Assembly (NCBI RefSeq): GCF_023100945.1
Contig: NZ_CP064689.1
Span: 2,772,001-2,836,000 of the forward strand
Origin: Bradyrhizobium sp. 200
GTDB taxonomy: Bacteria > Pseudomonadota > Alphaproteobacteria > Rhizobiales > Xanthobacteraceae
Direction: 5' to 3'
Length of the DNA stretch: 64,000 nucleotides
Shown here: piece by piece, positions 45,570 through 53,842 of the stretch
Position numbering within the stretch: position 1 is the first letter of the stretch
Layout: the number at the start of each line of letters is the position of its first letter
Notes under the pieces: generated by a model
Told to the model about the DNA's origin: nothing
The model's database searches: none
Seen by the model: the letters and a program-made list of their open reading frames with translations, nothing else
Made by a program: the position numbers and the translations under genes

Positions 45570-46885
45570 CCGTGGCCCTCCTTGACGAGGTCGGATGAGA
45601 TCGCCTGCTGGCGCTCGAGGAACACGGTCGGCGCGCGATGGCCGATCAGGCCGCGCGGCCGCCAGATCATCAGCAGCACCATCGCCATGCCGAACACCAG
45701 CATGCGGTACTGGTCGAGGCCGCGGAACAGCTCGAAGCCGCCGATCATGGCAAGTGCGGCGAGCGCCACGCCGAGTTGCGAGCCCATGCCGCCCAGCACC
45801 ACGATCGCCAGCACCAGCGCCGATTCATGGAAGGTGAAGGATTCCGGGCTGATGAAGCCTTGTCTGGTCGCGAAGAACGCGCCGGCGAAACCGCCGAACA
45901 TCGCCCCCGTCGCGAACGCGGTCAGCTTGGTCGTGGTGGTGTTGATGCCGAGCGCGCGGCAGGCGACTTCGTCCTCGCGCAGCGCTTCCCAGGCGCGGCC
46001 GATCGGCAGCCGCCGCAGCCGGATCGTGACCCAGTTGGTGAGCAGCGCCAGCGCCAGGATCAAATAGAACAGGAACACGATACGGTGCGTCGGCGAGAAT
46101 TCGATGCCGAGCATGGCCGCAAGCCCGTCATCGCCCGGCGTGAGCGGAATGCCGAACAGGGTCGGGCGGGGAATGCCGGTGACGCCGTTCGGCCCGCCGG
46201 TCAGGCTCTGCCAGTTGATGATGACGAGGCGGATGATCTCGCCGAACGCCAGCGTGACGATGGCGAGATAATCGCCGCGCAGCCGCAGCACGGGAAAGCC
46301 GAGCAGCACGCCCCAGAACGCGGCGAGGATGCCGGCGAGCGGCAGGCATACCCAGAACGACAATCCGAAATTGGTCGCCAGCAGCGCGTAGGAATAGGCG
46401 CCGACGGCATAGAACGCGACGTAGCCGAGATCGAGCAGGCCGGCGAGGCCGACCACGACGTTCAGCCCCCATCCGAGCATCACGTAAGTGAGCACGAGGA
46501 TGGCGAGGTCGAGAATGTAGCGCTCGTCGTAGAACAGGACCGGCACCAGAAACGTGAACACCAGCAGCACGGGCGCGATCAGGCGTCCGGCGAGCGAAAG
46601 CGCCGACTTCACCGGGGCCGGGACCACCCTGACGGTGTCGACCGGTCCCCACCATTGCCGCAGCAGCTCGACGAGGATGCTGCCGCCGAACACGGCGGCG
46701 ACCATGACGGCAAGGTCGCCGAAGCGCGTCCAGTAGGTCAGTTGTCCGTCCGATCCGGCCTCGGTGCGCACGCCGATCATCAGCGAGAACAGCACCAGCG
46801 CCACCAGCGCGCTGATCAGCGCTTTCTTGAAGATGAAGGCGGCGCCCGGAGTGCGCGAGGTATGGGCGGCGGGGGGTGCGCTCAC
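45566..46885 (-). CDS. livM: ABC transporter permease LivM
   Basis: Inner-membrane permease, 439 aa with about ten helices. Family markers: LNVVVGLAGLLDLGYVAFYAVGAYSYALL, LRGDYLAIVTLAFGEIIRLV, TGGPNGVTGIPRP and GRAWEALREDEVACRALGIN. The extra N-terminal ~110 residues with two or three helices are usual in rhizobial LivM. GTG start at 46885, 11 bp after the livH stop; the frame continues upstream without a sensible start. Confidence 0.93.
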   Translation of the reverse strand: MSAPPAAHTSRTPGAAFIFKKALISALVALVLFSLMIGVRTEAGSDGQLTYWTRFGDLAVMVAAVFGGSILVELLRQWWGPVDTVRVVPAPVKSALSLAGRLIAPVLLVFTFLVPVLFYDERYILDLAILVLTYVMLGWGLNVVVGLAGLLDLGYVAFYAVGAYSYALLATNFGLSFWVCLPLAGILAAFWGVLLGFPVLRLRGDYLAIVTLAFGEIIRLVIINWQSLTGGPNGVTGIPRPTLFGIPLTPGDDGLAAMLGIEFSPTHRIVFLFYLILALALLTNWVTIRLRRLPIGRAWEALREDEVACRALGINTTTTKLTAFATGAMFGGFAGAFFATRQGFISPESFTFHESALVLAIVVLGGMGSQLGVALAALAMIGGFELFRGLDQYRMLVFGMAMVLLMIWRPRGLIGHRAPTVFLERQQAISSDLVKEGHG

Positions 46886-46896
46886 GCTGTCGCCCG

Positions 46897-47814
46897 TCAG
46901 ACTTTTTCGACTTCGGGCCGGCCGAGCAGGCCGGTCGGAAGGAAGACGAGGACCACGATCAGGATCGAGAACGCGGCGACGTCCTTGTACTCGACCGAGA
47001 AATACGCCGACCACAGCGTCTCGATCAGGCCGATCAGGAGCCCGCCCAGCATCGCGCCGGGCAATGAGCCGATGCCGCCGAGGACCGCGGCGGTGAACGC
47101 CTTGATCCCGGCCACAAAGCCCATGAAGAAATCGACCAGCCCGTAATAGAGCAGGTACATCATGCCGGCGACGGCGGCGAGCGCGGCGCCGATCACGAAG
47201 GTCATGGAAATGGTGCGGTCGACATCGACACCGAGCAGTGAGGCCATGGTCTGGTCCTGCTCGCAGGCGCGCATGTCGCGCCCCAGCCGCGTGCTCGATA
47301 CCAGCCAGGTGAACAGGGCGAGCAGCACAATGGTCGTGATGACCACGATGATCTGGATGTTGGAAAGCTGCACCACGAAGCCGCCGGCGCCCTCATGCAG
47401 GGTGTAGCCGCCGGTGATGATCGGCGGGACGGGCTTGACGCGCGCGCCCTGGGCGACCTGGGAATAATTGGTCAGCACGAATGACATACCGATCGCGGAG
47501 AGCATCGGCGCCAGGCGGAACGAGTGCCGCAGCGGCCGGTAAGCGATGCGCTCCACCGTCCAGCCATAGAGCGCCGTGATGGCCATCGATACCAGCAATA
47601 CCACCAGCAGGATGAGGGGGATGGCGGTCAGGCCGAACGAGACCAGGATCAGGAAGGTGATCAGGGCGATGAAGCCGCCGATCATGAAAATGTCACCGTG
47701 GGCGAAGTTGATCATGCCGACGATGCCGTAGACCATCGTGTAGCCGATGGCGATCAGGCCGTAGATCGAGCCGAGCACAAGGCCGTTGATCAGTTGCTGG
47801 GCGAAATAATCCAT
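46897..47814 (-). CDS. livH: ABC transporter permease LivH
   Basis: Inner-membrane permease, 305 aa, about eight helices. Markers: LINGLVLGSIYGLIAIGYTMVYGIVGMINFAHGDIFMIGGF, RLGRDMRACEQDQTMASLLGVDVDRT and FTAAVLGGIGSLPGAMLGGLLIGL. It is the first gene of the importer operon. A near-perfect 12-bp inverted repeat lies 13 bp upstream of its ATG and could be an operator or leader hairpin. Confidence 0.95.
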   Translation of the reverse strand: MDYFAQQLINGLVLGSIYGLIAIGYTMVYGIVGMINFAHGDIFMIGGFIALITFLILVSFGLTAIPLILLVVLLVSMAITALYGWTVERIAYRPLRHSFRLAPMLSAIGMSFVLTNYSQVAQGARVKPVPPIITGGYTLHEGAGGFVVQLSNIQIIVVITTIVLLALFTWLVSSTRLGRDMRACEQDQTMASLLGVDVDRTISMTFVIGAALAAVAGMMYLLYYGLVDFFMGFVAGIKAFTAAVLGGIGSLPGAMLGGLLIGLIETLWSAYFSVEYKDVAAFSILIVVLVFLPTGLLGRPEVEKV

Positions 47815-47826
47815 GCGCTGCCGTTC

Positions 47827-47852
47827 GGGCCTATTCAGAACTGAACAGGCCC
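47827..47852 (-). promoter_or_regulatory. Inverted repeat in the liv leader, operator or RNA hairpin
   Basis: GGGCCTATTCAG (47827-47838) and CTGAACAGGCCC (47841-47852) are inverted with a single mismatch and a two-base centre. The element is 13 bp upstream of the livH start codon, where a bound regulator or a leader hairpin would affect expression of the importer. Confidence 0.45.
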
Positions 47853-47868
47853 TGACTTTCCTTTTGCC

Positions 47869-47912
47869 GCGTTTTCTTCACGCGAACCGGTAACCACTTC
47901 GCTCGAAAACGC
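47869..47912. repeat. Palindromic intergenic repeat, type C
   Basis: GCGTTTTC...CACGCGAACCGG...CCACTTCGCTCGAAAACGC, the reverse-orientation twin of 19605-19648. Confidence 0.7.
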
Positions 47913-48101
47913 TATGAAGAGCCGCGACGCGGCGAGAGCTCCGGCAGCCCGATGCGACGCGTCGTGTCGGTTTCTAACAGGTGGGAACCGGGGGCGGCAA
48001 CAGCGCCGGGTGCGGCTTAATTGGCTTGTACAGAGCTAGTTTTTCAGCACGGGTTCCCGCTCCACAGTCCTGCCACGCCTTTGCCGCGCAATGATCGCGG
48101 C

Positions 48102-48126
48102 GGAACCGGCGTTCCCTTGCAACGAA
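48102..48126 (+). promoter_or_regulatory. Weak EcfG-like promoter candidate
   Basis: GGAAC (48102-48106), 16 bases, then CGAA (48123-48126). The -35 box is perfect and the spacing is right, but the -10 matches only half of CGTT. It is 52 bp upstream of the PGQ-rich gene. Confidence 0.3.
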
Positions 48127-48178
48127 TGCCATGCCCCTCCGTTTACTCCAGCTATGGTCAAACAACGGAGATCCCCCA

Positions 48179-48349
48179 ATGACCAATCAGAACAATCCGG
48201 GCCAGCAGAACCAGAACCCGGGTCAGAAGCCCGGCCAGCAGCAGCAGGGCGGCGGCCAGAAGCCGGGTCAGCAGCAGCAGGATCCGGGCCGTGAGAAGCC
48301 GAACCCCAACCGTCAGGGGAAGCAGATGCCCGATGATCAGGACCGCTAG
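48179..48349 (+). CDS. Small disordered PGQ-repeat protein, 56 aa
   Basis: Composed almost only of Gln, Asn, Pro, Gly, Lys and Asp, with repeats of the PGQ/PGQQQQ type (NPGQQNQNPGQKPGQQQQ). It has no hydrophobic core and must be intrinsically disordered. ATG start with GGAG eight bases upstream, and a rho-independent terminator 27 bp after the stop, so it is a complete monocistronic gene. Such hydrophilic proteins are often linked to stress or desiccation in bacteria; that role here is inference. Confidence 0.7.
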   Translation: MTNQNNPGQQNQNPGQKPGQQQQGGGQKPGQQQQDPGREKPNPNRQGKQMPDDQDR

Positions 48350-48376
48350 GCCGGACTGGCGAGTGAATTAAAGAAG

Positions 48377-48405
48377 GCCCTGCCGACAGGCGGGGCTTTT
48401 CTTTT
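48377..48405 (+). terminator. Rho-independent terminator
   Basis: GCCCTGCC (48377-48384) pairs with GGCGGGGC (48389-48396, one G-T pair) across GACA and is followed by TTTTCTTTT. Ends the PGQ-rich gene. Confidence 0.85.
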
Positions 48406-48512
48406 GTGAGCCGACCACCCACCATCGTAATGGCTGGACTTGATCCGGCCATCCATCTGCATGCGGCCGAGCTCCTGATGATGCTCGGCGCGGTCATTGT
48501 CACGGACCTCAA

Positions 48513-49160
48513 TCAGCCGGCCGGTGGCTTGTTAACCGCCAATTGAGCGTCGAAGGCACGCTTGTAGGCGGGCCGCGCTTCGCCGCGGGCCACATAGGCG
48601 GAGAGGTTCGGATATTCGTCCAGCAAACCCGACGCCCTCAACCTGAGCAGCACCGACACCATCATCAGGTCGCCCGCGCTGAACGGACCATCGAGCCAGT
48701 CGGCATCGGCAAGGCGAAGGGAAAGTTGGCCCAGCCGGTCACGGACGCGATCCTCGACGAGAGGCATGCGTTGTGCGGTCCAGGGCTTGTCGCCCTCAAA
48801 GATCCTGGCGGTTACAAGTTCAAGGATCGGCGGCTCCACCGTGCTGAGCGCGGCGAACATCCATGTGATCGCGCGCGCCCTTGCATTGGCATCGTCCGGC
48901 AACAGGCCCGCATGGTGCTCCGCGATATGGAACACGATCGCCCCCGTCTCGAACAAGCCGAGATCGCCTTCCTCATAGGTCGGAATCTGCCCGAAAGGAT
49001 GAAGCGCCAGATGTGCGGGTTCCTTCATCGCTCCGAACGAAACAAGACGAACCTCGTAAGGTTGGCCCACTTCTTCCAGCGCCCAGCGAACGCGCGTATC
49101 ACGCGCCAGTCCCTTGCCACCATCGGGTGACCGTTCAAAGGCGGTAATGGTGATGGTCAT
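48513..49160 (-). CDS. Glutathione S-transferase family protein
   Basis: 215 aa. The N-terminal thioredoxin-like domain has DTRVRWALEEVGQPYEVRLVSFGAMKEPAHLALHPFGQIPTYEEGDLGLFETGAIVFHIAE, including the cis-proline (QIP) and the ETGAI glutathione-binding motif (quoted in part of a well-known pattern). The C-terminal all-helical domain includes FSAGDLMMVSVLLRL. Substrate unknown. ATG start at 49160 with GGAGGAG upstream. Stands alone. Confidence 0.9.
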   Translation of the reverse strand: MTITITAFERSPDGGKGLARDTRVRWALEEVGQPYEVRLVSFGAMKEPAHLALHPFGQIPTYEEGDLGLFETGAIVFHIAEHHAGLLPDDANARARAITWMFAALSTVEPPILELVTARIFEGDKPWTAQRMPLVEDRVRDRLGQLSLRLADADWLDGPFSAGDLMMVSVLLRLRASGLLDEYPNLSAYVARGEARPAYKRAFDAQLAVNKPPAG

Positions 49161-49255
49161 CGTGAGGCTCCTCCTTGGCCAAAATCATCGGCTGCGGGGC
49201 TAGCAAGCTGTCAAGGCAAACTCACCGGGATTGGCTCTGTCAATGAGTCCTGACC

Positions 49256-50515
49256 CTAGCTCGCGCCGCTCTTTGTAGCGCGGTGATACAGGACGGACAG
49301 GAAAGCCAACAGCACGGTGGCCGACACGCCGAGCGACCAGTGAATGCCGGTCACCGCGCCGACGAGGCCGACGGTGATGCCGCTGAAGGCCCGCATGCCG
49401 AGGCCTGCCATGTTGAACAGGCCGACAACGCGGCCGCGGATATCGGCAGGGGCGTTTATCTGGACCAGCGCCTGCGCCATCGTGTTGAACGACAGTTCGA
49501 AGAAGCCGGCGAGAAATAGCAACGCGATCGCCAGCGCGTAGATGCTCACGGATGCGAAGGCGAGCAGCGACAGGCTCCATAGGATTGCCAGGATGATGGC
49601 CGTCCGAGGCGTTGGTTTGAGCCGTCCCCACGCTTCCAGGGCGATACCCGCAAGCAGCGCGCCGGCGGCGTCAGCAGCCAACAGCACGCTGTAGGACACG
49701 CCGGGGTCGCCGTGCCCGAGGTCGCCGGCAAAACCCGGCATCTGGGCGTGGTAGGCGTTGCCGATCATGAAGGAGGTGAGCCCGGCGAGCAGCGTCATCG
49801 AGGTGAGCACCGGCTGCGTGGCGATGTCACGGATGGTCTGCACGATGTCGGCAAGGCCGCGGACCGGGATGCGTCGCGGCGCTGCGTCCTTGGCTCGGGT
49901 GGGCGCCCAGAACAGCCAGAGCAGCATCGGCAGATAGAACAGCGTGTTGAAAATGATGCCGTGGGATGGACCGAGCGCCAGCATGATGACGCCGCCCACG
50001 GCCGGACCGACCAGGATGCCCAGATAGCGCGCCATCGCGTTCAGCCGCACCGCGCTCGGCAGATCGGTCGGGCCTACGATGTCGTAGAGCAGCAACTGGT
50101 TCGGCGTCTGCCACAGCACGCCGGCGCAGCCGTGGATGACGAGCAGCAGCATCGCGTGCCACATCTCAAGCGTGTCGGTGATGAAGAAGATTCCCCATCC
50201 TGCCGACGCCACGATGAAGAGCAGCATCCCGCACTGGATGATGCGGCGCGGATCGAACCGGTCCGCCAGCGAGCCTACGGCGACCGAGAACAGCAGGAAC
50301 GGAAGCCAGTGCGACAGCACTGCAAAACCAGCCAGCGCGGGTGAATGGAATTTCTGGAAGACCACCCAATAGCTGATCACGTGCTCGATATTGTCGGCCA
50401 TCATGGCCAGCACGTAGGCCATGAACTGGGCGCGGTAGGGCGCGGACTTCATGGCCGCGAACGAGCCGGAAGCCGCCACGGGTTTCGTCGAAGGTTCGGA
50501 GTTCAAGGATATCAC
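49256..50515 (-). CDS. Major facilitator superfamily transporter
   Basis: About 12 membrane helices. Seen: VGSLADRFDPRRIIQCGMLL, the A-like motif between helices 2 and 3; LPSAVRLNAMARYLGILVGPAVGG, typical of drug or metabolite exporters of the DHA3/enterobactin exporter-like group; and INAPADIRGRVVGLFNMAGLGMRAF. Substrate unknown. The start is uncertain: GTG at 50515 (419 aa) or TTG three codons later; the frame continues 55 codons upstream as Arg-rich non-coding-like sequence. It lies downstream of an SDR gene on the same strand, 104 bp apart, so the two may be cotranscribed. Confidence 0.88.
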   Translation of the reverse strand: MISLNSEPSTKPVAASGSFAAMKSAPYRAQFMAYVLAMMADNIEHVISYWVVFQKFHSPALAGFAVLSHWLPFLLFSVAVGSLADRFDPRRIIQCGMLLFIVASAGWGIFFITDTLEMWHAMLLLVIHGCAGVLWQTPNQLLLYDIVGPTDLPSAVRLNAMARYLGILVGPAVGGVIMLALGPSHGIIFNTLFYLPMLLWLFWAPTRAKDAAPRRIPVRGLADIVQTIRDIATQPVLTSMTLLAGLTSFMIGNAYHAQMPGFAGDLGHGDPGVSYSVLLAADAAGALLAGIALEAWGRLKPTPRTAIILAILWSLSLLAFASVSIYALAIALLFLAGFFELSFNTMAQALVQINAPADIRGRVVGLFNMAGLGMRAFSGITVGLVGAVTGIHWSLGVSATVLLAFLSVLYHRATKSGAS

Positions 50516-50619
50516 CAGGGTAGGACGTCGCCGGCGCGGCGACCCGCGATATCGCCGACGCGGCATTCCCTCGCGCCGATACACGCTCGCGGTTGGGCGC
50601 TCAAGACACTTGGGCGTGC

Positions 50620-51501
50620 TCAGGCGAAATAGCTGTCCTGATCGAGGTCGGCGAGGAGTCCCGGCTGCTCCGGCTTCCATCCCAGCGCCGATCGGGTCCG
50701 CGCGCTAGAGGCCGGCATGTCCATCGCGGCGAATCTGGCGATCCAGCCGAAATGCGTAGGCGCCTCTTCAGGCGTCTTGGAAACGACGGGCACGCCGAGC
50801 CTGCGGCCGATCACTTCGGCGATTGTCTTGAACGGGACACCCTCGTCGGCGACCGCGTGATAGGGGCCGCTCTCGGCGCCCTGTTCGAGCGCAAGCCTAT
50901 AGAGGCGGGCGGCGTCGAGCCGATGCACGCCGGGCCAGCGTTTCTGACCATCGCCGATATAGGCCGCAACGCCTTTCTCGCGCGCGATGCTGATCAGGCG
51001 CGGGACAAAACCGTGATCGCCCTCGCCATGGGTCGACGGCGCCAGACGCACCGCGGACGCGCGCACGCCCCGTGCCGCAACGGCAGCGGCCGCGGCCTCG
51101 GAGGCGCGCGGGAAATCGGGCGAGGGCATGTCGGCTTCCGTCGCGATCCGGCCCGGCGCCAGCGACCCAAATCCTGAAGTCACCAGCATCGGCCGCCCGG
51201 ATCTTTCCAGCACCGCGCCGATCGCTTCGATCGCACGCCGATCTTCCGCGCAATTCTCCAGAAACCTTGAGAAGTCATGGTTGAAGGCGGTGTGGATGAC
51301 GGCGTCCGCCCTGCGCGCGCCGTCGCGAAGGCTTTCCAGATCATCGAGCGAGCCGCGGTGGGCCTCGGCGCCCAGGCCCGCGAGTGCGCTCGCTCCGGCA
51401 TCGGAGCGGGCGAGACCGAGGACCTGATGGCTCGATGTGATGAGTTCGCGGACGATGGCGGAGCCGACAAAGCCGGTCGCGCCGGTCACGAAGATGCGCA
51501 C
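50620..51501 (-). CDS. Extended SDR / NAD(P)-dependent epimerase family oxidoreductase
   Basis: 293 aa. Rossmann fold with the GxxGxxG cofactor motif [30 protein letters not shown], and [19 protein letters not shown]. The standard YxxxK catalytic pair is not evident, as in atypical SDRs of the NmrA/SDR_a type. GTG start at 51501 with GGAG eight bases upstream; an ATG 14 codons earlier lacks a ribosome site. It is divergent from an MmyB-like regulator, an arrangement seen repeatedly for such SDR genes, and the regulator probably controls it. Confidence 0.88.
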   Translation of the reverse strand: MRIFVTGATGFVGSAIVRELITSSHQVLGLARSDAGASALAGLGAEAHRGSLDDLESLRDGARRADAVIHTAFNHDFSRFLENCAEDRRAIEAIGAVLERSGRPMLVTSGFGSLAPGRIATEADMPSPDFPRASEAAAAAVAARGVRASAVRLAPSTHGEGDHGFVPRLISIAREKGVAAYIGDGQKRWPGVHRLDAARLYRLALEQGAESGPYHAVADEGVPFKTIAEVIGRRLGVPVVSKTPEEAPTHFGWIARFAAMDMPASSARTRSALGWKPEQPGLLADLDQDSYFA

Positions 51502-51555
51502 GTGAAAGTCTCCAATGATGTTCGTAAGACGGATATTGGGCAAGCTGCTGTCATG

Positions 51556-51584
51556 TTAAAGTAGTGACGTTATCGTGGTATAAT
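51556..51584 (+). promoter_or_regulatory. Promoter of the MmyB-like regulator gene
   Basis: TTAAAG (51556-51561), 17 bp, then TATAAT (51579-51584), a perfect -10. The -10 runs into the first in-frame ATG (51583), which could not then be the start; the GTG at 51601 fits better. Confidence 0.45.
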
Positions 51585-51600
51585 GACCAACAGGATCAGC

Positions 51601-52437
51601 GTGACGCTCGAAGCCAACAATCTGCTCGGAAGCTATCTCAGGGATCGCCGCACCCGGCTTGATCCGGCCGCTCTCGGTTTTGCGGTGGGGCGCCGGCGGA
51701 CGCCGGGGCTGCGCCGGGAGGAGGTCGCCCAGCGCGCCAACATCAGCCCGACCTGGTACACTTGGCTGGAGCAGGGCCGGGGCGGGGCTCCTTCGCCTGA
51801 TGTGTTGAACCGGATCGCCCGCGCGCTGATGCTGACCGACATTGAGCGCGAACATCTCTTCCTGCTCGGGCTAGGGCGTCCACCCGAGGTCCGCTACACG
51901 GCGACCGAAGGCGTAACGCCGCGTTTGCAGCGCCTGCTCGATGCGCTCGATGCCAGTCCCGCCTTGATCAAGACGGCCACCTGGGATGTCGTTGCCTGGA
52001 ATCGCGCGGCGGCTGCGGTGCTGACCGACTATGGCCAGCTTCCTCCCGGCCAGCGCAACATCCTCCGCCTCATCTTCGGCGATCCCCGGGTGCGGGCTGC
52101 GCAATATGATTGGGACAGCGTGGCGCGTTTCGTGGTCGGCGCGTTCAGGGCGGACGCCGCCCGCGCCGGGGCCGTTTCCGAAGTCGGCCAACTCGTCGAC
52201 GAGCTTTGCCGGCTCAGCCCAGAATTCGAAGCCTTGTGGCGCGACAACAACGTCAACGTTTACGGCGAAGGCATCAAGCGCCTGCGCCATCCGATCCTCG
52301 GGCAGATCACGCTGGAATATTCGGCGTTCGCGGTCGATGGCCGGCCGGACCTCGGCATGATCGTCTACAATCCGGTCACGCGATCGGATGCCGACCGCAT
52401 CAGGTCGCTCGTCACATCGCTTCCGGTGCAGGCGTGA
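51601..52437 (+). CDS. XRE-type regulator with MmyB-like ligand domain
   Basis: 278 aa from the preferred start. Helix-turn-helix (about 8-75): LLGSYLRDRRTRLDPA, then RRTPGLRREEVAQRANISPTWYTWLEQGR, the typical opening of this class, followed by an MmyB-like PAS-type domain (TATWDVVAWNRAAAAVL, then HPILGQITLEYSAF), which in related proteins binds a fatty acid. GTG at 51601 has AGGA five bases upstream; the ATG at 51583 has no ribosome site and overlaps a TATAAT. Divergent from the SDR gene, which it probably regulates. Confidence 0.9.
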   Translation: MTLEANNLLGSYLRDRRTRLDPAALGFAVGRRRTPGLRREEVAQRANISPTWYTWLEQGRGGAPSPDVLNRIARALMLTDIEREHLFLLGLGRPPEVRYTATEGVTPRLQRLLDALDASPALIKTATWDVVAWNRAAAAVLTDYGQLPPGQRNILRLIFGDPRVRAAQYDWDSVARFVVGAFRADAARAGAVSEVGQLVDELCRLSPEFEALWRDNNVNVYGEGIKRLRHPILGQITLEYSAFAVDGRPDLGMIVYNPVTRSDADRIRSLVTSLPVQA

Positions 52438-52455
52438 ATCGTAACCCTGTATGAG

Positions 52456-52848
52456 CTAGCTCTTCAGCAAGCCCATTTCGGCGATGATCGCGTTCGCTTC
52501 CTTCACTGCGTGGTTGGCCGCCGGCACGCCGCAATAGATCGCCTGCTGCAGCAGGATTTCCTTGATGTCGTCGGGCGTGAATCCGCCTTCGGCCAGTGCC
52601 GCGCGCACATGCAGGCGGAATTCATCCCATTGTCCGAGCGCCACCATGGTGCCGATGACAAGCACGCGGCGGGTGCGGTGGTCGAAATGCGGCCGGGTCC
52701 AGATATCGCCCCAGGCATAGCGGGTGATCAGGTCCTGGAAATCGGTATTGAACGCGTTGCGATTTTTGATCGACTTGTCGACCCATTCATTGCCGAGCAC
52801 TTTTCGGCGCTGCGCCATGCCATCGTCGCGGCGTTGGTTGTCGTCCAT
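52456..52848 (-). CDS. pcaC: 4-carboxymuconolactone decarboxylase
   Basis: Protocatechuate branch of the beta-ketoadipate pathway: converts 4-carboxymuconolactone to beta-ketoadipate enol-lactone. 130 aa, the PcaC length. Seen: RRKVLGNEWVDKSIKNRNAFNTDFQDLITRYAWGDIWTRP and the CMD motif EFRLHVRAALAEGGFTPDDIKEILLQQAIYCGVPAANHA (parts of the classic pattern). Last of pcaB-pcaD-pcaC on the minus strand, 110 bp after pcaD with a palindromic repeat between. Confidence 0.94.
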   Translation of the reverse strand: MDDNQRRDDGMAQRRKVLGNEWVDKSIKNRNAFNTDFQDLITRYAWGDIWTRPHFDHRTRRVLVIGTMVALGQWDEFRLHVRAALAEGGFTPDDIKEILLQQAIYCGVPAANHAVKEANAIIAEMGLLKS

Positions 52849-52867
52849 TGATGTCTCCCTCCGGGGT

Positions 52868-52949
52868 CGTCATTCCGGGGCGCCTCGAAGAGGCGAACCC
52901 GGAATCTCGAGATTCCGGGTTCGATGCTTCGCATCGCCCCGGAATGACG
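52868..52949. repeat. Palindromic intergenic repeat, type D
   Basis: CGTCATTCCGGGG...CCCCGGAATGACG as outer arms, with CCCGGAATCTCGAGATTCCGGG as inner perfect palindrome. Related copies at 58291-58332 and 62773-62855. Confidence 0.8.
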
Positions 52950-52958
52950 ATGATCGTC

Positions 52959-53741
52959 TCAGCGTTGCGTCAGAAAGCCCACCAGCGCTTCGGTGAAGGC
53001 ATGCGGTTGCTCGACGTTGGAAATATGCGCGGCGTCGAGCAGCGTCATGCTGGCGCCGGGAATCCGGCTGCGCATGAATTCGGCGTCCGCGATCGTCGTC
53101 GACATGTCGTGGCGGCCGGCGATGATGAGCGTCGGGCTCTTGATCTTGGGCAGCAGCTCGCGCTGGTCGAGCGTCGACAGCGCTTCGCAGCAGGCAATGT
53201 AGCCCTCGACCGGCGTGGTCAGCATCATCGCCTTCATGTTGGCGGCGATCTGCGGCTCGCGCTCGCGGAAATCCGCCGTCAGCCAGCCCGCCATCACGGC
53301 ATCCGCGACCGCGGCGATGCCGCCTTGCTTCACCGCCTTGATGCGGTCGTTCCAGCGCGTCGGGTCCGGGTAATAGCAGGTGGTGTTGGCCAGCACGATC
53401 TTGCCGAATCTGTCTGACGCGTTGGCGCCCAGCCATTGCCCGACCATGCCGCCCATCGACAGGCCGCACCAATGGGCCTTTGCGATGTTGAGGTCGTCGA
53501 GGATCGCCAGCACGTCGCGGCCGAAGCGTTCCAGCGAATAGGGCCCGGGCGGCACGTTCGACTTGCCATGGCCGCGCCGGTCGTAGCGGATGACGCGGAA
53601 GACCTGCGTCAGCGCCTTCATCTGCGGCTCCCACATCTGCATGGTCGAGCCCAGCGAATTCGACAGCATCAGCGTCGGTCCGCCGTCGCGGCCTTCGACG
53701 GATACGTTGAGCAGGCACCCGTCGGCGTCGATCATCGGCAT
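52959..53741 (-). CDS. pcaD: 3-oxoadipate enol-lactonase
   Basis: Alpha/beta hydrolase that opens beta-ketoadipate enol-lactone to beta-ketoadipate. 260 aa. Seen: VIRYDRRGHGKSNVPPGPYSLERFGRDVLAILD, nucleophile elbow CGLSMGGMVGQW, catalytic aspartate in GRHDMST, and histidine in DAAHISNVEQP. The combination with pcaB and pcaC makes the assignment firm. Lies between pcaB and pcaC. Confidence 0.94.
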   Translation of the reverse strand: MPMIDADGCLLNVSVEGRDGGPTLMLSNSLGSTMQMWEPQMKALTQVFRVIRYDRRGHGKSNVPPGPYSLERFGRDVLAILDDLNIAKAHWCGLSMGGMVGQWLGANASDRFGKIVLANTTCYYPDPTRWNDRIKAVKQGGIAAVADAVMAGWLTADFREREPQIAANMKAMMLTTPVEGYIACCEALSTLDQRELLPKIKSPTLIIAGRHDMSTTIADAEFMRSRIPGASMTLLDAAHISNVEQPHAFTEALVGFLTQR

Positions 53742-53758
53742 GGGTCTGAACCTCCGCT

Positions 53759-53842
53759 GTCATGCGCGGGCTTGACCCGCGCATCCATCCAAAAAGAGTC
53801 TTTTCAGGATGATGGATTGCCGGGTCAAGCCCGGCAATGACA
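53759..53842. repeat. Palindromic intergenic repeat, type B
   Basis: TGTCATGCGCGGGCTTGACC... and ...GGTCAAGCCCGGCAATGACA form the arms; a twin of 11146-11235 in design. Ends directly at the pcaB stop codon. Confidence 0.7.

Larger units (their letters stand above)
47815..48178. other. Intergenic region between livH and the PGQ-rich gene
   Basis: Gene-free. It holds an inverted repeat (47827-47852), a type C palindromic repeat (47869-47912) and an imperfect EcfG-like promoter (48102-48126). The stretch 47920-48100 shows nothing further that I can name. Confidence 0.6.
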
